Source: Bacillus sp. FJAT-29937 (GTDB lineage Bacteria > Bacillota > Bacilli > Bacillales > Cytobacillaceae). Taken from it: 64,000 nucleotides of DNA. The stretch is from assembly GCF_001509555.1 (NCBI RefSeq), contig NZ_LMAS01000003.1, positions 577,175 through 641,174 of the forward strand, in the 5' to 3' direction. Under the pieces are notes generated by a model. That model was given only the letters and a program-made list of their open reading frames with translations. It made no database searches and had not been told where the DNA came from. Position 1 is the stretch's first letter. Every line of letters begins with the position of its first letter. This document shows positions 44,055 to 53,530 of this stretch, in pieces. The translations under genes were made by a program, and so were the position numbers.

Positions 44055-45221
44055 ATGAAACGAATAATCTCTATAATGGTGATGTCTTTTTTATTAGCAT
44101 CTGCCTTTGTCCCATCTGCTTTTGCTAGAGATAGTGAGGTAGATCTTGTACAGAATGTGAAGTCTGCTATTTTAATTGAGCGCGACACAGGGACAATACT
44201 ATATGAAAAAAACAGTGCTGAAAAACTTCCGCCTGCAAGCATGACAAAGGTTATGACGATGCTTCTAATCATGGAAGCAATCGATAAAGGCAAGCTTTCT
44301 ATGGATGAAAAGATTCGGACGAGTGAATATGCAGCCTCAATGGGAGGTTCACAAATATTCCTTGAGCCTGGCGAGGAAATGACAACGAGTCAAATGTTAC
44401 AGGGGATTGCAATTGCATCCGGAAATGATGCATCTGTTGCCATGGCAGAAAGGCTAGCTGGTTCTGAAGAAGAATTTGTTAAGCAAATGAACGCAAAGGC
44501 GAAGGAACTCGGATTAAAAGATACTGAATTTAAATCAGCCACTGGACTTCCGGGAAAAAAGGATTACAGTACTGCTCATGATATGGCTATTATGGCTAAA
44601 GAACTTCTCAAATATGAAGGGATCACGAAGTTTACAAGTACTTATGAATCCTATCTGCGTGAAGGCTCAGATAAAAAGTTCTGGCTCGTTAATACGAATA
44701 GGCTAGTTCGTTTCTACCCAGGTGTTGATGGACTAAAGACCGGATTTACAAATGAAGCTAAATATTGTTTAACAGCTACAGCACAAAAAGATGGAATGCG
44801 CGTTATAGCTGTTGTATTTGGGGCGCCTACTTCTAAAGAACGGAATGCTCAAGTGACAAAGATGCTCGACTATGCTTTTAGCCAATACAAAACCCATCCG
44901 ATGTTTAAAAGAAACGTAGCCCTCGGTCATGTGGCTGTCAGCAAAGGTGAAAAGAAAAAGATTGAGGCTCTAACAAGCGAGCCGATCTCCTTGTTAACGA
45001 AAAAAGGCGAGAACATTGAAAATATTAAACAATCGATCGTTTTAGATAAAAATTTAAAGGCACCTATTAAAAAAGGTGATAAGGTCGGTACATTAAAACT
45101 TATTCAAGACGGAAAAATATTAGTGGAAAGTCCTCTTGTAGCGAAAGAAGCAAGTAAAGAAGCCAACTGGTGGACATTGTATAAACGGTCCATTGGAATG
45201 TTTACAAGAGCAGGAAATTAG
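44055..45221 (+). CDS. dacF: D-alanyl-D-alanine carboxypeptidase DacF
   Basis: The 388-residue class C low-molecular-weight PBP has a signal peptide (to about FARD, residue 26). Its active-site motifs are SMTK (Ser62, Lys65), SGN (122-124) and KTG in VDGLKTGF, and the PBP5-like beta-rich C-terminal domain ends in an amphipathic anchor. It trims D-Ala from peptide stems, in B. subtilis within the forespore to set cortex crosslinking. GGAGGG precedes the ATG. It lies directly upstream of spoIIA, the standard Bacillus order. Confidence 0.94.
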   Translation: MKRIISIMVMSFLLASAFVPSAFARDSEVDLVQNVKSAILIERDTGTILYEKNSAEKLPPASMTKVMTMLLIMEAIDKGKLSMDEKIRTSEYAASMGGSQIFLEPGEEMTTSQMLQGIAIASGNDASVAMAERLAGSEEEFVKQMNAKAKELGLKDTEFKSATGLPGKKDYSTAHDMAIMAKELLKYEGITKFTSTYESYLREGSDKKFWLVNTNRLVRFYPGVDGLKTGFTNEAKYCLTATAQKDGMRVIAVVFGAPTSKERNAQVTKMLDYAFSQYKTHPMFKRNVALGHVAVSKGEKKKIEALTSEPISLLTKKGENIENIKQSIVLDKNLKAPIKKGDKVGTLKLIQDGKILVESPLVAKEASKEANWWTLYKRSIGMFTRAGN

Positions 45222-45227
45222 CTTTAA

Positions 45228-45316
45228 TGTCGAAAATAACTATATGCCTTCTACTTTTAGCGAATAAGCACTAGTTTTGTCTTAAGGAAGGAAATGCGAG
45301 TTATAATATCGAATTT
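45228..45316 (+). promoter_or_regulatory. spoIIA sigma-H promoter with Spo0A boxes
   Basis: GAAGGAAAT (45287-45295), 12 bp, ATCGAATTT (45308-45316) fits the sigma-H consensus RNAGGAWWW-N11/12-RNNGAATWW at every defined position. TGTCGAA (45228-45234) is a perfect Spo0A box and TAGCGAA (45258-45264) differs by one base. This is the known design of the spoIIA promoter, switched on by phosphorylated Spo0A. Confidence 0.85.
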
Positions 45317-45350
45317 GACTCACTAGAGACTAGATAAGGAGGCTAAAATA

Positions 45351-45701
45351 GTGAGTCTTTCGATTAATTTAGAAGTAAAAAAAGATGTCTTATGTATTCG
45401 TCTTAGCGGGGAGTTAGATCATCATTCAGCTGATAGGCTTCGTGAACAAGCGACGAAGGCAATTGAAGATTATGATATACACCATATTTTATTAAATCTT
45501 GAGCAGCTTTCATTTATGGACAGCTCAGGGCTAGGTGTTATTCTAGGCAGGTATAAACAAATTAAACAGCATCATGGTGAAATGGTCGTATGTGCAATTT
45601 CTCCAGCCGTACAAAGATTATTCGAAATGTCGGGATTATTTAAGATTATTCGCTTAGAACCGACTGAAGAATTTGCTTTGCAAAGACTGGGGGTTGCCTA
45701 A
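45351..45701 (+). CDS. spoIIAA: Anti-sigma-F factor antagonist SpoIIAA
   Basis: The 116-residue STAS-domain protein has the phosphorylation-site motif FMDSSGLG, with Ser58 aligned to the B. subtilis phosphoserine. Unphosphorylated protein strips the anti-sigma factor SpoIIAB from sigma-F; SpoIIAB phosphorylates Ser58 and SpoIIE removes the phosphate. The start is GTG after AAGGAGG. SpoIIAB begins one base past the stop. Confidence 0.97.
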   Translation: MSLSINLEVKKDVLCIRLSGELDHHSADRLREQATKAIEDYDIHHILLNLEQLSFMDSSGLGVILGRYKQIKQHHGEMVVCAISPAVQRLFEMSGLFKIIRLEPTEEFALQRLGVA

Positions 45702-45702
45702 T

Positions 45703-46143
45703 ATGAAAAATGAAATGCATATTCAATTTAGTGCATTAAGCCAAAATGAATCATTTGCCCGTGTAACTGTTGCGGCATTTATTACGCAGCTAGACCCTAC
45801 AATGGATGAATTAACTGAAATAAAGACCGTTGTTTCTGAAGCAGTTACGAATGCGATCATTCATGGCTATGATCAGGATCCAAATGGAATGGTCTATATA
45901 ACCGTGAAAATGGAGGACGGCTTTATCGATATGTCAATTAGGGATGAAGGATCAGGGATTGTGGATGTAGAAGAGGCCCGCCAGCCATTATTTACGACGA
46001 AGCCTGAGCTGGAAAGATCAGGCATGGGCTTTACGATTATGGAAAACTTTATGGATGAAATCGAAATTCAAACGCAACCGGGGAAAGGCACAGAGATCCG
46101 ATTAAGAAAGCATTTATCAAATAGTAAAATGCTGTGTAATTAA
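45703..46143 (+). CDS. spoIIAB: Anti-sigma-F factor and kinase SpoIIAB
   Basis: The 146-residue GHKL-fold protein has the N box ([14 protein letters not shown]), the G1 box RDEGSGI and the G2 region [12 protein letters not shown]. It binds sigma-F and also phosphorylates SpoIIAA at the expense of ATP. It has the same length as in B. subtilis. GGGGGTT in the end of spoIIAA serves as binding site for the ATG. Translational coupling in the AA-AB-sigF operon keeps partner ratios fixed. Confidence 0.97.
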   Translation: MKNEMHIQFSALSQNESFARVTVAAFITQLDPTMDELTEIKTVVSEAVTNAIIHGYDQDPNGMVYITVKMEDGFIDMSIRDEGSGIVDVEEARQPLFTTKPELERSGMGFTIMENFMDEIEIQTQPGKGTEIRLRKHLSNSKMLCN

Positions 46144-46154
46144 GGAGTCTTGCT

Positions 46155-46913
46155 ATGGATGTGGAGGTAAAAGCTGATAAAGGCCAAGCATTTTTGAAGG
46201 ATTATGAAGTGAAGGATCTTATTAAAAAGAGCCAGGATGGGGACCAAAGTGCCCGGGATACGATTGTTCAAAAGAATATGCGTCTCGTATGGTCTGTTGT
46301 CCAGCGCTTTTTAAACAGGGGATATGAACCAGATGATCTCTTCCAAATCGGTTGTATTGGATTGCTAAAGTCTGTTGATAAATTCGATTTAAGCTATGAT
46401 GTTAAGTTCTCAACGTATGCGGTGCCAATGATTATTGGAGAAATTCAGCGGTTTATTCGCGATGATGGAACAGTGAAAGTGAGCCGGTCTCTTAAAGAGA
46501 TGGGGAATAAAATCCGGAAGGCGAAAGATGAGCTATCAAAAACACTTGGCCGCATCCCAACTGTCAATGAACTTTCTGAGTTTCTTGATATTCCGCCAGA
46601 GGATATTATTCTTGCGCAGGAAGCCGGACGCACCCCTTCGTCCATCCATGAAACCGTATATGAAAATGATGGGGACCCGATTACATTGCTTGATCAAATT
46701 GACGATGGCAATGAAGGGAAATGGTTCGATAAAATTGCCTTAAAAGAAGCCATTAATGATTTAGATGAAAGGGAAAGGTTAATCGTTTACTTACGCTATT
46801 ACAAAGACCAGACCCAATCAGAAGTTGCTGCAAGACTCGGGATTTCACAAGTTCAAGTTTCAAGGCTGGAGAAAAAAATACTTCAGCAAATGAAAGACCG
46901 TATGGATGTATAA
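46155..46913 (+). CDS. sigF: RNA polymerase sporulation sigma factor sigma-F
   Basis: The 252-residue sigma-70 group protein has region 2 (DLFQIGCIGLLKSVDKFD and FSTYAVPMIIGEIQRFIRDD), region 3 (SRSLKEMGNKI) and the region 4 helix-turn-helix (QSEVAARLGISQVQVSRLE). It directs the first forespore-specific transcription. AAGGAG lies before the ATG, 11 bp after spoIIAB. The last codons lie within the terminator hairpin. Sequence, length and operon position agree with B. subtilis. Confidence 0.97.
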   Translation: MDVEVKADKGQAFLKDYEVKDLIKKSQDGDQSARDTIVQKNMRLVWSVVQRFLNRGYEPDDLFQIGCIGLLKSVDKFDLSYDVKFSTYAVPMIIGEIQRFIRDDGTVKVSRSLKEMGNKIRKAKDELSKTLGRIPTVNELSEFLDIPPEDIILAQEAGRTPSSIHETVYENDGDPITLLDQIDDGNEGKWFDKIALKEAINDLDERERLIVYLRYYKDQTQSEVAARLGISQVQVSRLEKKILQQMKDRMDV

Positions 46914-46931
46914 TCCATACGGTCTTTTTCA
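46895..46931 (+). terminator. Terminator of the spoIIA operon
   Basis: GACCGTATGGAT pairs perfectly with ATCCATACGGTC and is followed by five T residues. Its first arm is part of the sigF coding end. Confidence 0.9.
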
Positions 46932-46980
46932 CGTCTAGCTCATACGCGCTTGTCCTTTTTATGCATCTAAATATTGGTAA

Positions 46981-47010
46981 TCATGAAGTTAATATATGTA
47001 ACTCATACTA
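46981..47010 (+). promoter_or_regulatory. Sigma-G promoter of the spoVA operon
   Basis: TCATG (46981-46985), 18 bp, CATACTA (47004-47010). The -10 is a perfect match to the sigma-G/F form CATNNTA; the -35 differs by one base from GHATR. spoVA is a classical sigma-G operon. Confidence 0.7.
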
Positions 47011-47047
47011 CATATATAAGGAAATTCATATGTAGGAAGTGAGAAAA

Positions 47048-47668
47048 ATGGAACAAACGGTTTATATTCGATTGCGACATCGATTGCAAGTTCGACCGCG
47101 AGCCTCCATTTTTGTAAAGGACATTGCGCAGATCATTGCCGATGAACAGATCTACACCCAATTAGGAAATTTAAAAGTTTATGAGGTGAGTGAAAAGGAT
47201 CAAAATATGATCGTAGTAGATGTAATGAAGGTAATCCGGGAGATCATTAAAAAACAGCCTGATGTTGAAATTCAAACAATAGGGCCATCACAAGTAATCA
47301 TTGAAGTGATTGCCAAAAAACGAAGGATTTCCATTCCGCTATTTTTTATCGTATGGCTATTATTATTTTTCGGTGCTGCATTGACAATCATGAACTTCCA
47401 TGAAGATGTAAGCATGCGGATTGTTCAACAGCGGATCTATACGATTATGACTGGAGAAATCGATTCAAAGCCGTTAATTTTCCAAATCCCATATTCGATT
47501 GGTTTAGGTGCTGGAATGATTCTATTTTTTAACCATTTATTTAAGAAGCGTCTAAATGAAGAGCCGAGCCCGCTGGAAGTGGAGATGTTTAATTATCAAA
47601 TGGATTTGGACAACTATATAACGATGCATCAAAACAAAGAAAGTATGAAAAATATTGACGACCATTAA
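47048..47668 (+). CDS. spoVAA: Stage V sporulation protein AA
   Basis: The 206-residue protein has a soluble N-terminal domain (about 1-90) and two or three membrane helices (for example ISIPLFFIVWLLLFFG). It has the same length as B. subtilis SpoVAA. SpoVA proteins form the inner-membrane machinery for dipicolinic acid uptake in sporulation and release in germination. The ATG has a GGAAGTGAG site. Its end overlaps spoVAB by 14 bases. Confidence 0.93.
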   Translation: MEQTVYIRLRHRLQVRPRASIFVKDIAQIIADEQIYTQLGNLKVYEVSEKDQNMIVVDVMKVIREIIKKQPDVEIQTIGPSQVIIEVIAKKRRISIPLFFIVWLLLFFGAALTIMNFHEDVSMRIVQQRIYTIMTGEIDSKPLIFQIPYSIGLGAGMILFFNHLFKKRLNEEPSPLEVEMFNYQMDLDNYITMHQNKESMKNIDDH

Positions 47669-48080
47669 TGTAATGATCGTTGTTTTTATTGGTCTTGCCG
47701 GTGGTTTAGCAGTAGGCTCAGGCTTCGTAGCGTTTTTAACTGTATTTGGCATTATCCCAAGACTGACACAGCTAACTAAAACGATGAAAATGGTTCGTTT
47801 TTATGAGTGGGCCATTGTGTTAGGTGCTGTTGCTGGTGCTGCAGCTACTTTATGGGACCCCATCTTTACTTTTACCCCCTACCTTTTATTACCAATTGGG
47901 TTAGCCTCAGGTGTATTTGTAGGAATGGTTGCCGCAGCGTTAACGGAAGTATTAAATGTACTCCCAATTCTCGCGAAAAGAATTGGGGTTGACGGACAAA
48001 TTGTTATTTTACTAATGGCAATTGTTTTCGGGAAAATCTTTGGCTCCTTATATCAATGGGTGTATTTTGTTGATAAATAA
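47655..48080 (+). CDS. spoVAB: Stage V sporulation protein AB
   Basis: The 141-residue protein is nearly all hydrophobic, with four membrane helices ([48 protein letters not shown] and [15 protein letters not shown]), as in B. subtilis SpoVAB. The TTG start overlapping spoVAA gives the usual length; an in-frame ATG six codons later is an alternative, and neither has a good binding site. Translation coupling from spoVAA is likely. Confidence 0.9.
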   Translation: MTTINVMIVVFIGLAGGLAVGSGFVAFLTVFGIIPRLTQLTKTMKMVRFYEWAIVLGAVAGAAATLWDPIFTFTPYLLLPIGLASGVFVGMVAAALTEVLNVLPILAKRIGVDGQIVILLMAIVFGKIFGSLYQWVYFVDK

Positions 48081-48112
48081 TAGACCATACCACAATGAAA
48101 GGATCAATTCAT

Positions 48113-48700
48113 ATGGATGATAGGAGAAGCGTGATTTTGGTAACAGATGGGGATGACTATGCTAGAAGGTCTATTGAATATGTGGCAAAGGAAATAGGTG
48201 GAAGATGCATTTCATTATCCCACGGGAATCCGACAGTATTAAGCGGTTCCGCAATCGTTAATCTGATAAAAAAAGCTTCTCATGATCCAGTAATTGTTAT
48301 GTTTGATGATAGTGGCTTTGAAGGAGAGGGGGCTGGGGAAAGGGCCTTAAAGTATGTAGCCTCTCACGAAGATATTGAGGTGCTGGGAATTGTGGCTGTT
48401 GCAGCAAAGACGAGGCAGGCTGAATGGACACGAGTAGATGTATGCATTGACCGAGAAGGGGAATTAACTCCATATGGGGTGGATAAATATGGCCTGCCTG
48501 AAATGGATATTGGCAGGCTAAATGGCGACACTGTTTATTGCCTTGATGAACTGGATGTTCCAATCATTGTTGGAATTGGCGATATTGGAAAAATGGCAAA
48601 AATGGATGACCTTGATATAGGGTCTCCGATAACGCGGAAAGCAATTGAGCTTATTATAGAAAGGAGCGGTTATCGTGTCAGAAAACAAAATGCAGAATAA
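48113..48700 (+). CDS. spoVAEA: Stage V sporulation protein AE, SpoVAEa type
   Basis: The 195-residue soluble protein opens [20 protein letters not shown] and continues with [17 protein letters not shown] and [17 protein letters not shown], the SpoVAEa family. In B. subtilis it lies between spoVAEb and spoVAF. Here it follows spoVAB directly, because spoVAC, spoVAD and spoVAEb are not present. The ATG with AAAGGATC was chosen over an ATG six codons earlier. Its last codons overlap the spoVAF start by 26 bases. Confidence 0.92.
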   Translation: MDDRRSVILVTDGDDYARRSIEYVAKEIGGRCISLSHGNPTVLSGSAIVNLIKKASHDPVIVMFDDSGFEGEGAGERALKYVASHEDIEVLGIVAVAAKTRQAEWTRVDVCIDREGELTPYGVDKYGLPEMDIGRLNGDTVYCLDELDVPIIVGIGDIGKMAKMDDLDIGSPITRKAIELIIERSGYRVRKQNAE

Positions 48701-50150
48701 AATGCCTATTCCTGAATCATTAGATAAAATTGAAAAATATATGGAAGAACGAATTGGGCTTGGTGTAAGCTTCGATTTAGGGATAAGGAAGCTTAAAATT
48801 CTTCGCAAAGATGTGCATATGTATTATGTAAATGGCTTAACTGACTCACTGATTATCGTTCAATTAATTGAAGAACTAGTTGAGATTAATGACAATGAAA
48901 AACAATCTTCAAAAATTTTTGAAATTGTTGAAAACCGCTTAGTCCATGACTCTGTAGAACAAATAAAGACAATGGATGAACTTGTCGATCAAGTACTATC
49001 TGGATTAATTGTTGTTGTAATTGAGGGTGAAAATACCGCATTTGTCGTCGATGTTCGCAGCTATCCAGGGAGAACACCGCAGGAGCCGGATACAGAAAAG
49101 GTCATCCGCGGATCTCGGGATGGTTTCGTCGAGAATATCATTTTGAATACAGCCTTAACAAGGAGAAGGATTAAAGATGAAAGACTGCGCTTTGAAATCA
49201 CATCAGTGGGGGAAAGATCTAAAACAGATGTGGCAATCGGATATATTAAAGATATTGCCGATGCTGATTTAATTGATATTATCAGAAAAGAAATTGCAAA
49301 TATCAAAATTGATGGAATCCCAATGGCTGATAAAACAGTAGAAGAATTTCTTTTCAAACAAGGGTATGATCCGTTTCCATATGTTCGTTATACAGAGCGT
49401 GCGGATGTAGCCGCAACGCACTTACTTGAAGGGCATGTTCTCGTCTATGTGGATACTTCACCAAGTGTCATTATCACTCCGACAACGTATTTCTATCATA
49501 TGCAGCATGCAGAAGAATACAGACAGTCACCTGCAGTAGGAACATTTGAACGCTGGATGCGTTTTATTGGAATATTATCCTCATTGTTTTTGTTGCCGCT
49601 ATGGTTTTTATTTGCTTTGGAGCCGTCACTTTTGCCGGAAAGTCTTGCGTTTATTGGGCCAAATGAAAAAACGAACGTACCGATTATCGTACAAATATTT
49701 CTAGCTGATTTTGGGATAGAAATTCTAAGGATGGCGGCTATTCATACACCGACCCCGCTTGCCACGGCCATGGGATTAATTGCCGCTGTGTTAATTGGGC
49801 AAATTGCGATAGATGTTGGATTATTTGTGCCAGAAGTAATCCTCTATGTGTCATTGGCAGCCATAGGAACCTATACGACTCCAAGTTATGAATTAAGTGT
49901 AGCCAACAAAATTACTAGGCTTTGTTTTTTAATCGCGGTAGCCATATTCCATGGACCAGGGTTTGTGGTCTCAATTACATTATTCATTATTTGGCTGGCA
50001 AGCAAAAAGCCTCTGAATACACCTTATTTATGGCCCTTCATTCCATTTTATCCAAAAGCATTACTGCAGATTATCGTTCGAAGGGCGGTGCCTGGATCGA
50101 AGCTGCGTCCAAGCATTAATCGTCCTAGAGATCGAGTCAGACAGCCGTAA
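48675..50150 (+). CDS. spoVAF: Stage V sporulation protein AF (GerA-A family)
   Basis: The 491-residue protein belongs to the GerA/SpoVAF family. It has an N-terminal soluble domain with [20 protein letters not shown] and [11 protein letters not shown], then four to six membrane helices (from about 290). SpoVAF is linked to amplification of ion and DPA release in germinating spores. The GTG start has AAAGGAGCGG upstream. The length agrees with B. subtilis SpoVAF. It is the last gene of the shortened spoVA operon. Confidence 0.94.
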   Translation: MSENKMQNKMPIPESLDKIEKYMEERIGLGVSFDLGIRKLKILRKDVHMYYVNGLTDSLIIVQLIEELVEINDNEKQSSKIFEIVENRLVHDSVEQIKTMDELVDQVLSGLIVVVIEGENTAFVVDVRSYPGRTPQEPDTEKVIRGSRDGFVENIILNTALTRRRIKDERLRFEITSVGERSKTDVAIGYIKDIADADLIDIIRKEIANIKIDGIPMADKTVEEFLFKQGYDPFPYVRYTERADVAATHLLEGHVLVYVDTSPSVIITPTTYFYHMQHAEEYRQSPAVGTFERWMRFIGILSSLFLLPLWFLFALEPSLLPESLAFIGPNEKTNVPIIVQIFLADFGIEILRMAAIHTPTPLATAMGLIAAVLIGQIAIDVGLFVPEVILYVSLAAIGTYTTPSYELSVANKITRLCFLIAVAIFHGPGFVVSITLFIIWLASKKPLNTPYLWPFIPFYPKALLQIIVRRAVPGSKLRPSINRPRDRVRQP

Positions 50151-50236
50151 AATAATTAAACTGCCTAGTAATTCAGATTGAGATTTGCGTATATTTATGT
50201 TAAAGTATTTGTAATATTTTCAGGTAGAATATTTAA

Positions 50237-50275
50237 GTAGACAGTTTCTCTTTCAGATTCTGTCTATTTATTTCA
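50237..50275 (+). terminator. Probable terminator after spoVAF
   Basis: TAGACAG and CTGTCTA pair across a 16-base loop, followed by TTTATTT. The stem is short, so efficiency is uncertain. Confidence 0.5.
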
Positions 50276-50391
50276 AAAAAATGATGCTAAATAAATTAGA
50301 AAAGGCTGATTGTATATCAAGCTTCATTGCTAGTGAATAAGATAATATCTAAGGCATGTATACGACTGTGCTTTTAGGAAGAGGGGAAATT

Positions 50392-51711
50392 ATGTATTTA
50401 CATGGCACATCAAAGGTTAATACGAAAGGTCATCTTGAAATAGGCGGAGTAGACACGGTTGAACTTGCTAAGAAATATGGAACACCATTATATATTTATG
50501 ATGTATCGTTAATAAGAGAGCGGGCAAGGGGCTTTAAGCAAACATTCGAAAACTTAAAGGTACCTGCTCAGGTTGCTTATGCAAGCAAGGCCTTTTCAAC
50601 GATTGCGATGGTTCAGCTGGCAGAGGAAGAGGGTCTATCATTAGATGTTGTTTCAGGCGGTGAGTTATATACAGCCTTAGCAGCTGAGTTTCCGAGAGAG
50701 CGCATCCATTTTCACGGAAATAATAAAAGCAAAGAAGAACTTGAAATGGCGCTGAAGCACGAGATCGGCTGTATTGTTGTTGATAACTTTTATGAGCTGG
50801 AATTATTAAATTCCCTATGCGAGTCATTGAAAATGGATACAAAAATATTACTAAGAGTCACTCCGGGGATAGAAGCGCATACCCATGATTATATTTTAAC
50901 AGGCCAAGCTGATTCTAAATTTGGCTTTGATTTGCAAAATGGGCAAGCAGAGCAGGCTCTTAAAATGGCGCTTGAATTTGAGAGAATAGAAGTGCTTGGC
51001 CTTCATTGTCATATCGGCTCGCAAATATTTGAAACTACAGGCTTTATTTTAGCGGCGAAGAAGCTTTTTGAAAAACTGCATGATTGGAAGGAAGCGATTT
51101 CCTTTGAGTCTAAGGTTTTAAACTTAGGAGGCGGCTTCGGGATTCGCTATACGGATGAGGACAAGCCTCTGCCAGCGGCCCAATATGTAGCCGAAATTAT
51201 TGAAGAAGTGAAAAAACAAGCAGAACATTATTCGATGAAGATGCCTGAAATATGGATTGAGCCGGGAAGATCTTTAGTAGGGGATGCTGGAACTACTCTT
51301 TACAAAATTGGGTCAAGAAAAGAAGTCCCAAATGTTCGTCAATATGTAGCAGTTGATGGCGGGATGAGCGATAATATTCGACCTGCGCTATATCAGGCGA
51401 AATATGAGGCCGTGTTAGCTAATAGGGTTCATGAAAAAGCAGAGGAAACTGTATCAATTGCAGGGAAGTGTTGTGAATCAGGTGATATGCTTATTTGGGA
51501 TCTTCCTCTTCCAAAATCGGATAGCGATGATTTATTAGCTGTATTTTGTACAGGGGCATATGGGTATGCTATGGCTAATAACTATAATCGTCTCCCGAGG
51601 CCTGCAGTTGTATTTATTGAAAATGGGGAAGCGAAACTTGTTGTCAAACGGGAAACATATGAAGATTTAATTAGAATGGATCTTTCAATTAAACAAAAAA
51701 TTAATAATTAA
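50392..51711 (+). CDS. lysA: Diaminopimelate decarboxylase
   Basis: The 439-residue fold-III PLP enzyme has Lys66 in AYASKAF (Schiff base), HCHIGSQI, LGGGFGIRY, EPGRSLV and CCESGD (the substrate-site cysteine from the partner subunit). It converts meso-diaminopimelate to lysine. The start MYLHGTSK matches B. subtilis LysA; AGAGGGG precedes it. There is no lysine riboswitch in the 240 bp upstream. A strong terminator begins at the stop codon. Confidence 0.96.
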   Translation: MYLHGTSKVNTKGHLEIGGVDTVELAKKYGTPLYIYDVSLIRERARGFKQTFENLKVPAQVAYASKAFSTIAMVQLAEEEGLSLDVVSGGELYTALAAEFPRERIHFHGNNKSKEELEMALKHEIGCIVVDNFYELELLNSLCESLKMDTKILLRVTPGIEAHTHDYILTGQADSKFGFDLQNGQAEQALKMALEFERIEVLGLHCHIGSQIFETTGFILAAKKLFEKLHDWKEAISFESKVLNLGGGFGIRYTDEDKPLPAAQYVAEIIEEVKKQAEHYSMKMPEIWIEPGRSLVGDAGTTLYKIGSRKEVPNVRQYVAVDGGMSDNIRPALYQAKYEAVLANRVHEKAEETVSIAGKCCESGDMLIWDLPLPKSDSDDLLAVFCTGAYGYAMANNYNRLPRPAVVFIENGEAKLVVKRETYEDLIRMDLSIKQKINN

Positions 51712-51742
51712 AGCTGCCCATTTAAAGGCAGCTTTCCTTTAT
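51709..51742 (+). terminator. Terminator after lysA
   Basis: AAAGCTGCC pairs perfectly with GGCAGCTTT around CATTTAAA, followed by CCTTTATTTT. It begins within the lysA stop codon. Confidence 0.85.
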
Positions 51743-51836
51743 TTTCGGTATGTAGCATGGAAATAATGTTCTATATCGTGTAAAATGAAGTTGTCCGTAG
51801 TTTTTTAGATTTCTTTAGGAGGGCAACTAAGGCTAT

Positions 51837-51932
51837 ATGAAGAAAAATAATTGGCTTCTTTTCGTTTTATTCTTATTTGGCAGCCTAGCATGGGGGCTTT
51901 TTTATTGGTTCGTTATTGTTCCATCAAAGTAA
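51837..51932 (+). CDS. Tiny predicted single-pass membrane protein, 31 residues
   Basis: The ATG opens MKKNNWLLFVLFLFGSLAWG and continues hydrophobically to a short polar end. AGGAGG lies 13 bases upstream, with a closer AAGG also present. The composition is that of a small membrane peptide with two N-terminal lysines inside and the tail outside. No family recognised. It stands alone between lysA and ribT, with no neighbour to suggest a role. Confidence 0.45.
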   Translation: MKKNNWLLFVLFLFGSLAWGLFYWFVIVPSK

Positions 51933-52065
51933 ATCCATTCCGACAATAAAATACCGAGATGAATAGTAGATAAATAGCAGTTGCGATGGAGCAAAGGAAG
52001 ACTTAGTACATATATTATTATTAAGTTTGAAATGAAGATTTTTTGGGGAAAATAGGTATATATGA

Positions 52066-52470
<405 letters not shown>

Positions 52471-52496
52471 AGCTTCCTTAACATACACGCGGATAT

Positions 52497-52534
52497 TAGC
52501 AATCGGAGTATTTACCGATTGCTATTTTTTTGCA
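52497..52534. terminator. Terminator between ribT and ypuF
   Basis: AGCAATCGG pairs with CCGATTGCT, with a T-run on the plus strand. It overlaps the last codons of the convergent ypuF. Confidence 0.8.
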
Positions 52535-53030
52535 GAGCTAATAATCGTTCCTTGATCACTTGGCTACGATCTCTTAGTGAATGCCGTTGAATTAAATCTT
52601 TATTGTTTAAATCGCTCACTTCACACCAGTTTAGCCCTAACTGAGTACATTTATCCTTACAGCTGGCAAGTAAAGATGCATCCATTATCGGGAACATATA
52701 GCTCGTGTAATGGCAGCCTTTTGTAAGGTCAACTTGCCTTTGTGCTAAATCATGTAAAAATGTTTCTCTGTTAAGACCCAATTTTTCTATTTGGCCCAAG
52801 TCTTTTTTGAAAATTTGGATTGACTTTGATAAAGTTCTTTTCGCACCGCCAGTGTTTCCCCGCCGGTGATGATAATTAGAAACGGCAAATAGGATTAGTC
52901 CGACCCAAATGGAATGCTTATCCTTTGGATGAACCCTTTTCCAATAATCCTCAAGGATTTCATGACACTCAAAATAATCCCGATCCCCATGGAAATGAAT
53001 TAAATAATCAATATATTCTTTTGGATACAC
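52512..53030 (-). CDS. ypuF: DUF309 family protein YpuF
   Basis: The 172-residue protein carries the DUF309 core FHGDRDYFECHEILEDYWK, with conserved His, Asp and Glu residues arranged like a metal site, plus GLILFAVSNYHHRRGN. This is a helical-bundle family of unknown function, represented by B. subtilis YpuF, near ribT and scpA. The start is GTG with GGGGGTG upstream. No export signal; likely cytosolic. Confidence 0.88.
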   Translation of the reverse strand: MYPKEYIDYLIHFHGDRDYFECHEILEDYWKRVHPKDKHSIWVGLILFAVSNYHHRRGNTGGAKRTLSKSIQIFKKDLGQIEKLGLNRETFLHDLAQRQVDLTKGCHYTSYMFPIMDASLLASCKDKCTQLGLNWCEVSDLNNKDLIQRHSLRDRSQVIKERLLALQKNSNR

Positions 53031-53125
53031 GCTTTCACCCCCGATTATGTCTATTTTAACATAAGAAACATAATGGTTTGCATTCGAAAAGGCTGTTCAA
53101 ACGTGATTACTTTCAATAATAAAAA

Positions 53126-53152
53126 CCCGGCTATGAACCGGGTTCACTTTAA
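53126..53152 (-). terminator. Terminator of the tiny YjcZ-type gene
   Basis: On the minus strand AACCCGG and CCGGGTT form a hairpin followed by five T residues. Confidence 0.75.
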
Positions 53153-53227
53153 TTCATGCAGAGTTTTCATATTCTAATCTCCGAAGCCGTCTGACTTCTT
53201 CTGAATTTTTATATTCTTACCTCATTA

Positions 53228-53323
53228 TTAGAACCAAGAAGCACCTACAATAATTAATAGGATAAACAACACGACGATCAGAGCAAATCCTGCGCCCCCA
53301 CATCCAAAGCCTGCATTTGACAT
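53228..53323 (-). CDS. YjcZ family tiny sporulation membrane protein
   Basis: A 31-codon frame encodes MSNAGFGCGGAGFALIVVLF and a further hydrophobic run ending in SWF. A Gly-rich head with one Cys followed by one membrane helix is the signature of the YjcZ/tiny-TM family, small peptides made during sporulation in many Bacillus species. TAGGAGG precedes the ATG and a terminator lies 75 bp after the stop. Its short length makes it easy to overlook. Confidence 0.85.
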   Translation of the reverse strand: MSNAGFGCGGAGFALIVVLFILLIIVGASWF

Positions 53324-53530
53324 ATCTTATACCTCCTATATATCTCTCATTTAGTTGTTCAAAATCATCATATGTAGGCAGTTGTCAAATGGTTTGGGCG
53401 AATGAAATGTTTTTTCTTCCAATTTTGGAGAATGAATAAGGTTTAAATTTCTATTGGATAACGACTATTAATAATTTATACTAATGATAGTGTAAACTGG
53501 GAATTTAAAAAGAAATTTTGGTGAAATTTT

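Noticed and set aside
50151..50391. Lysine riboswitch before lysA
   Set aside because: No L-box core motifs or long multi-helix region can be found in the 240 bp upstream.
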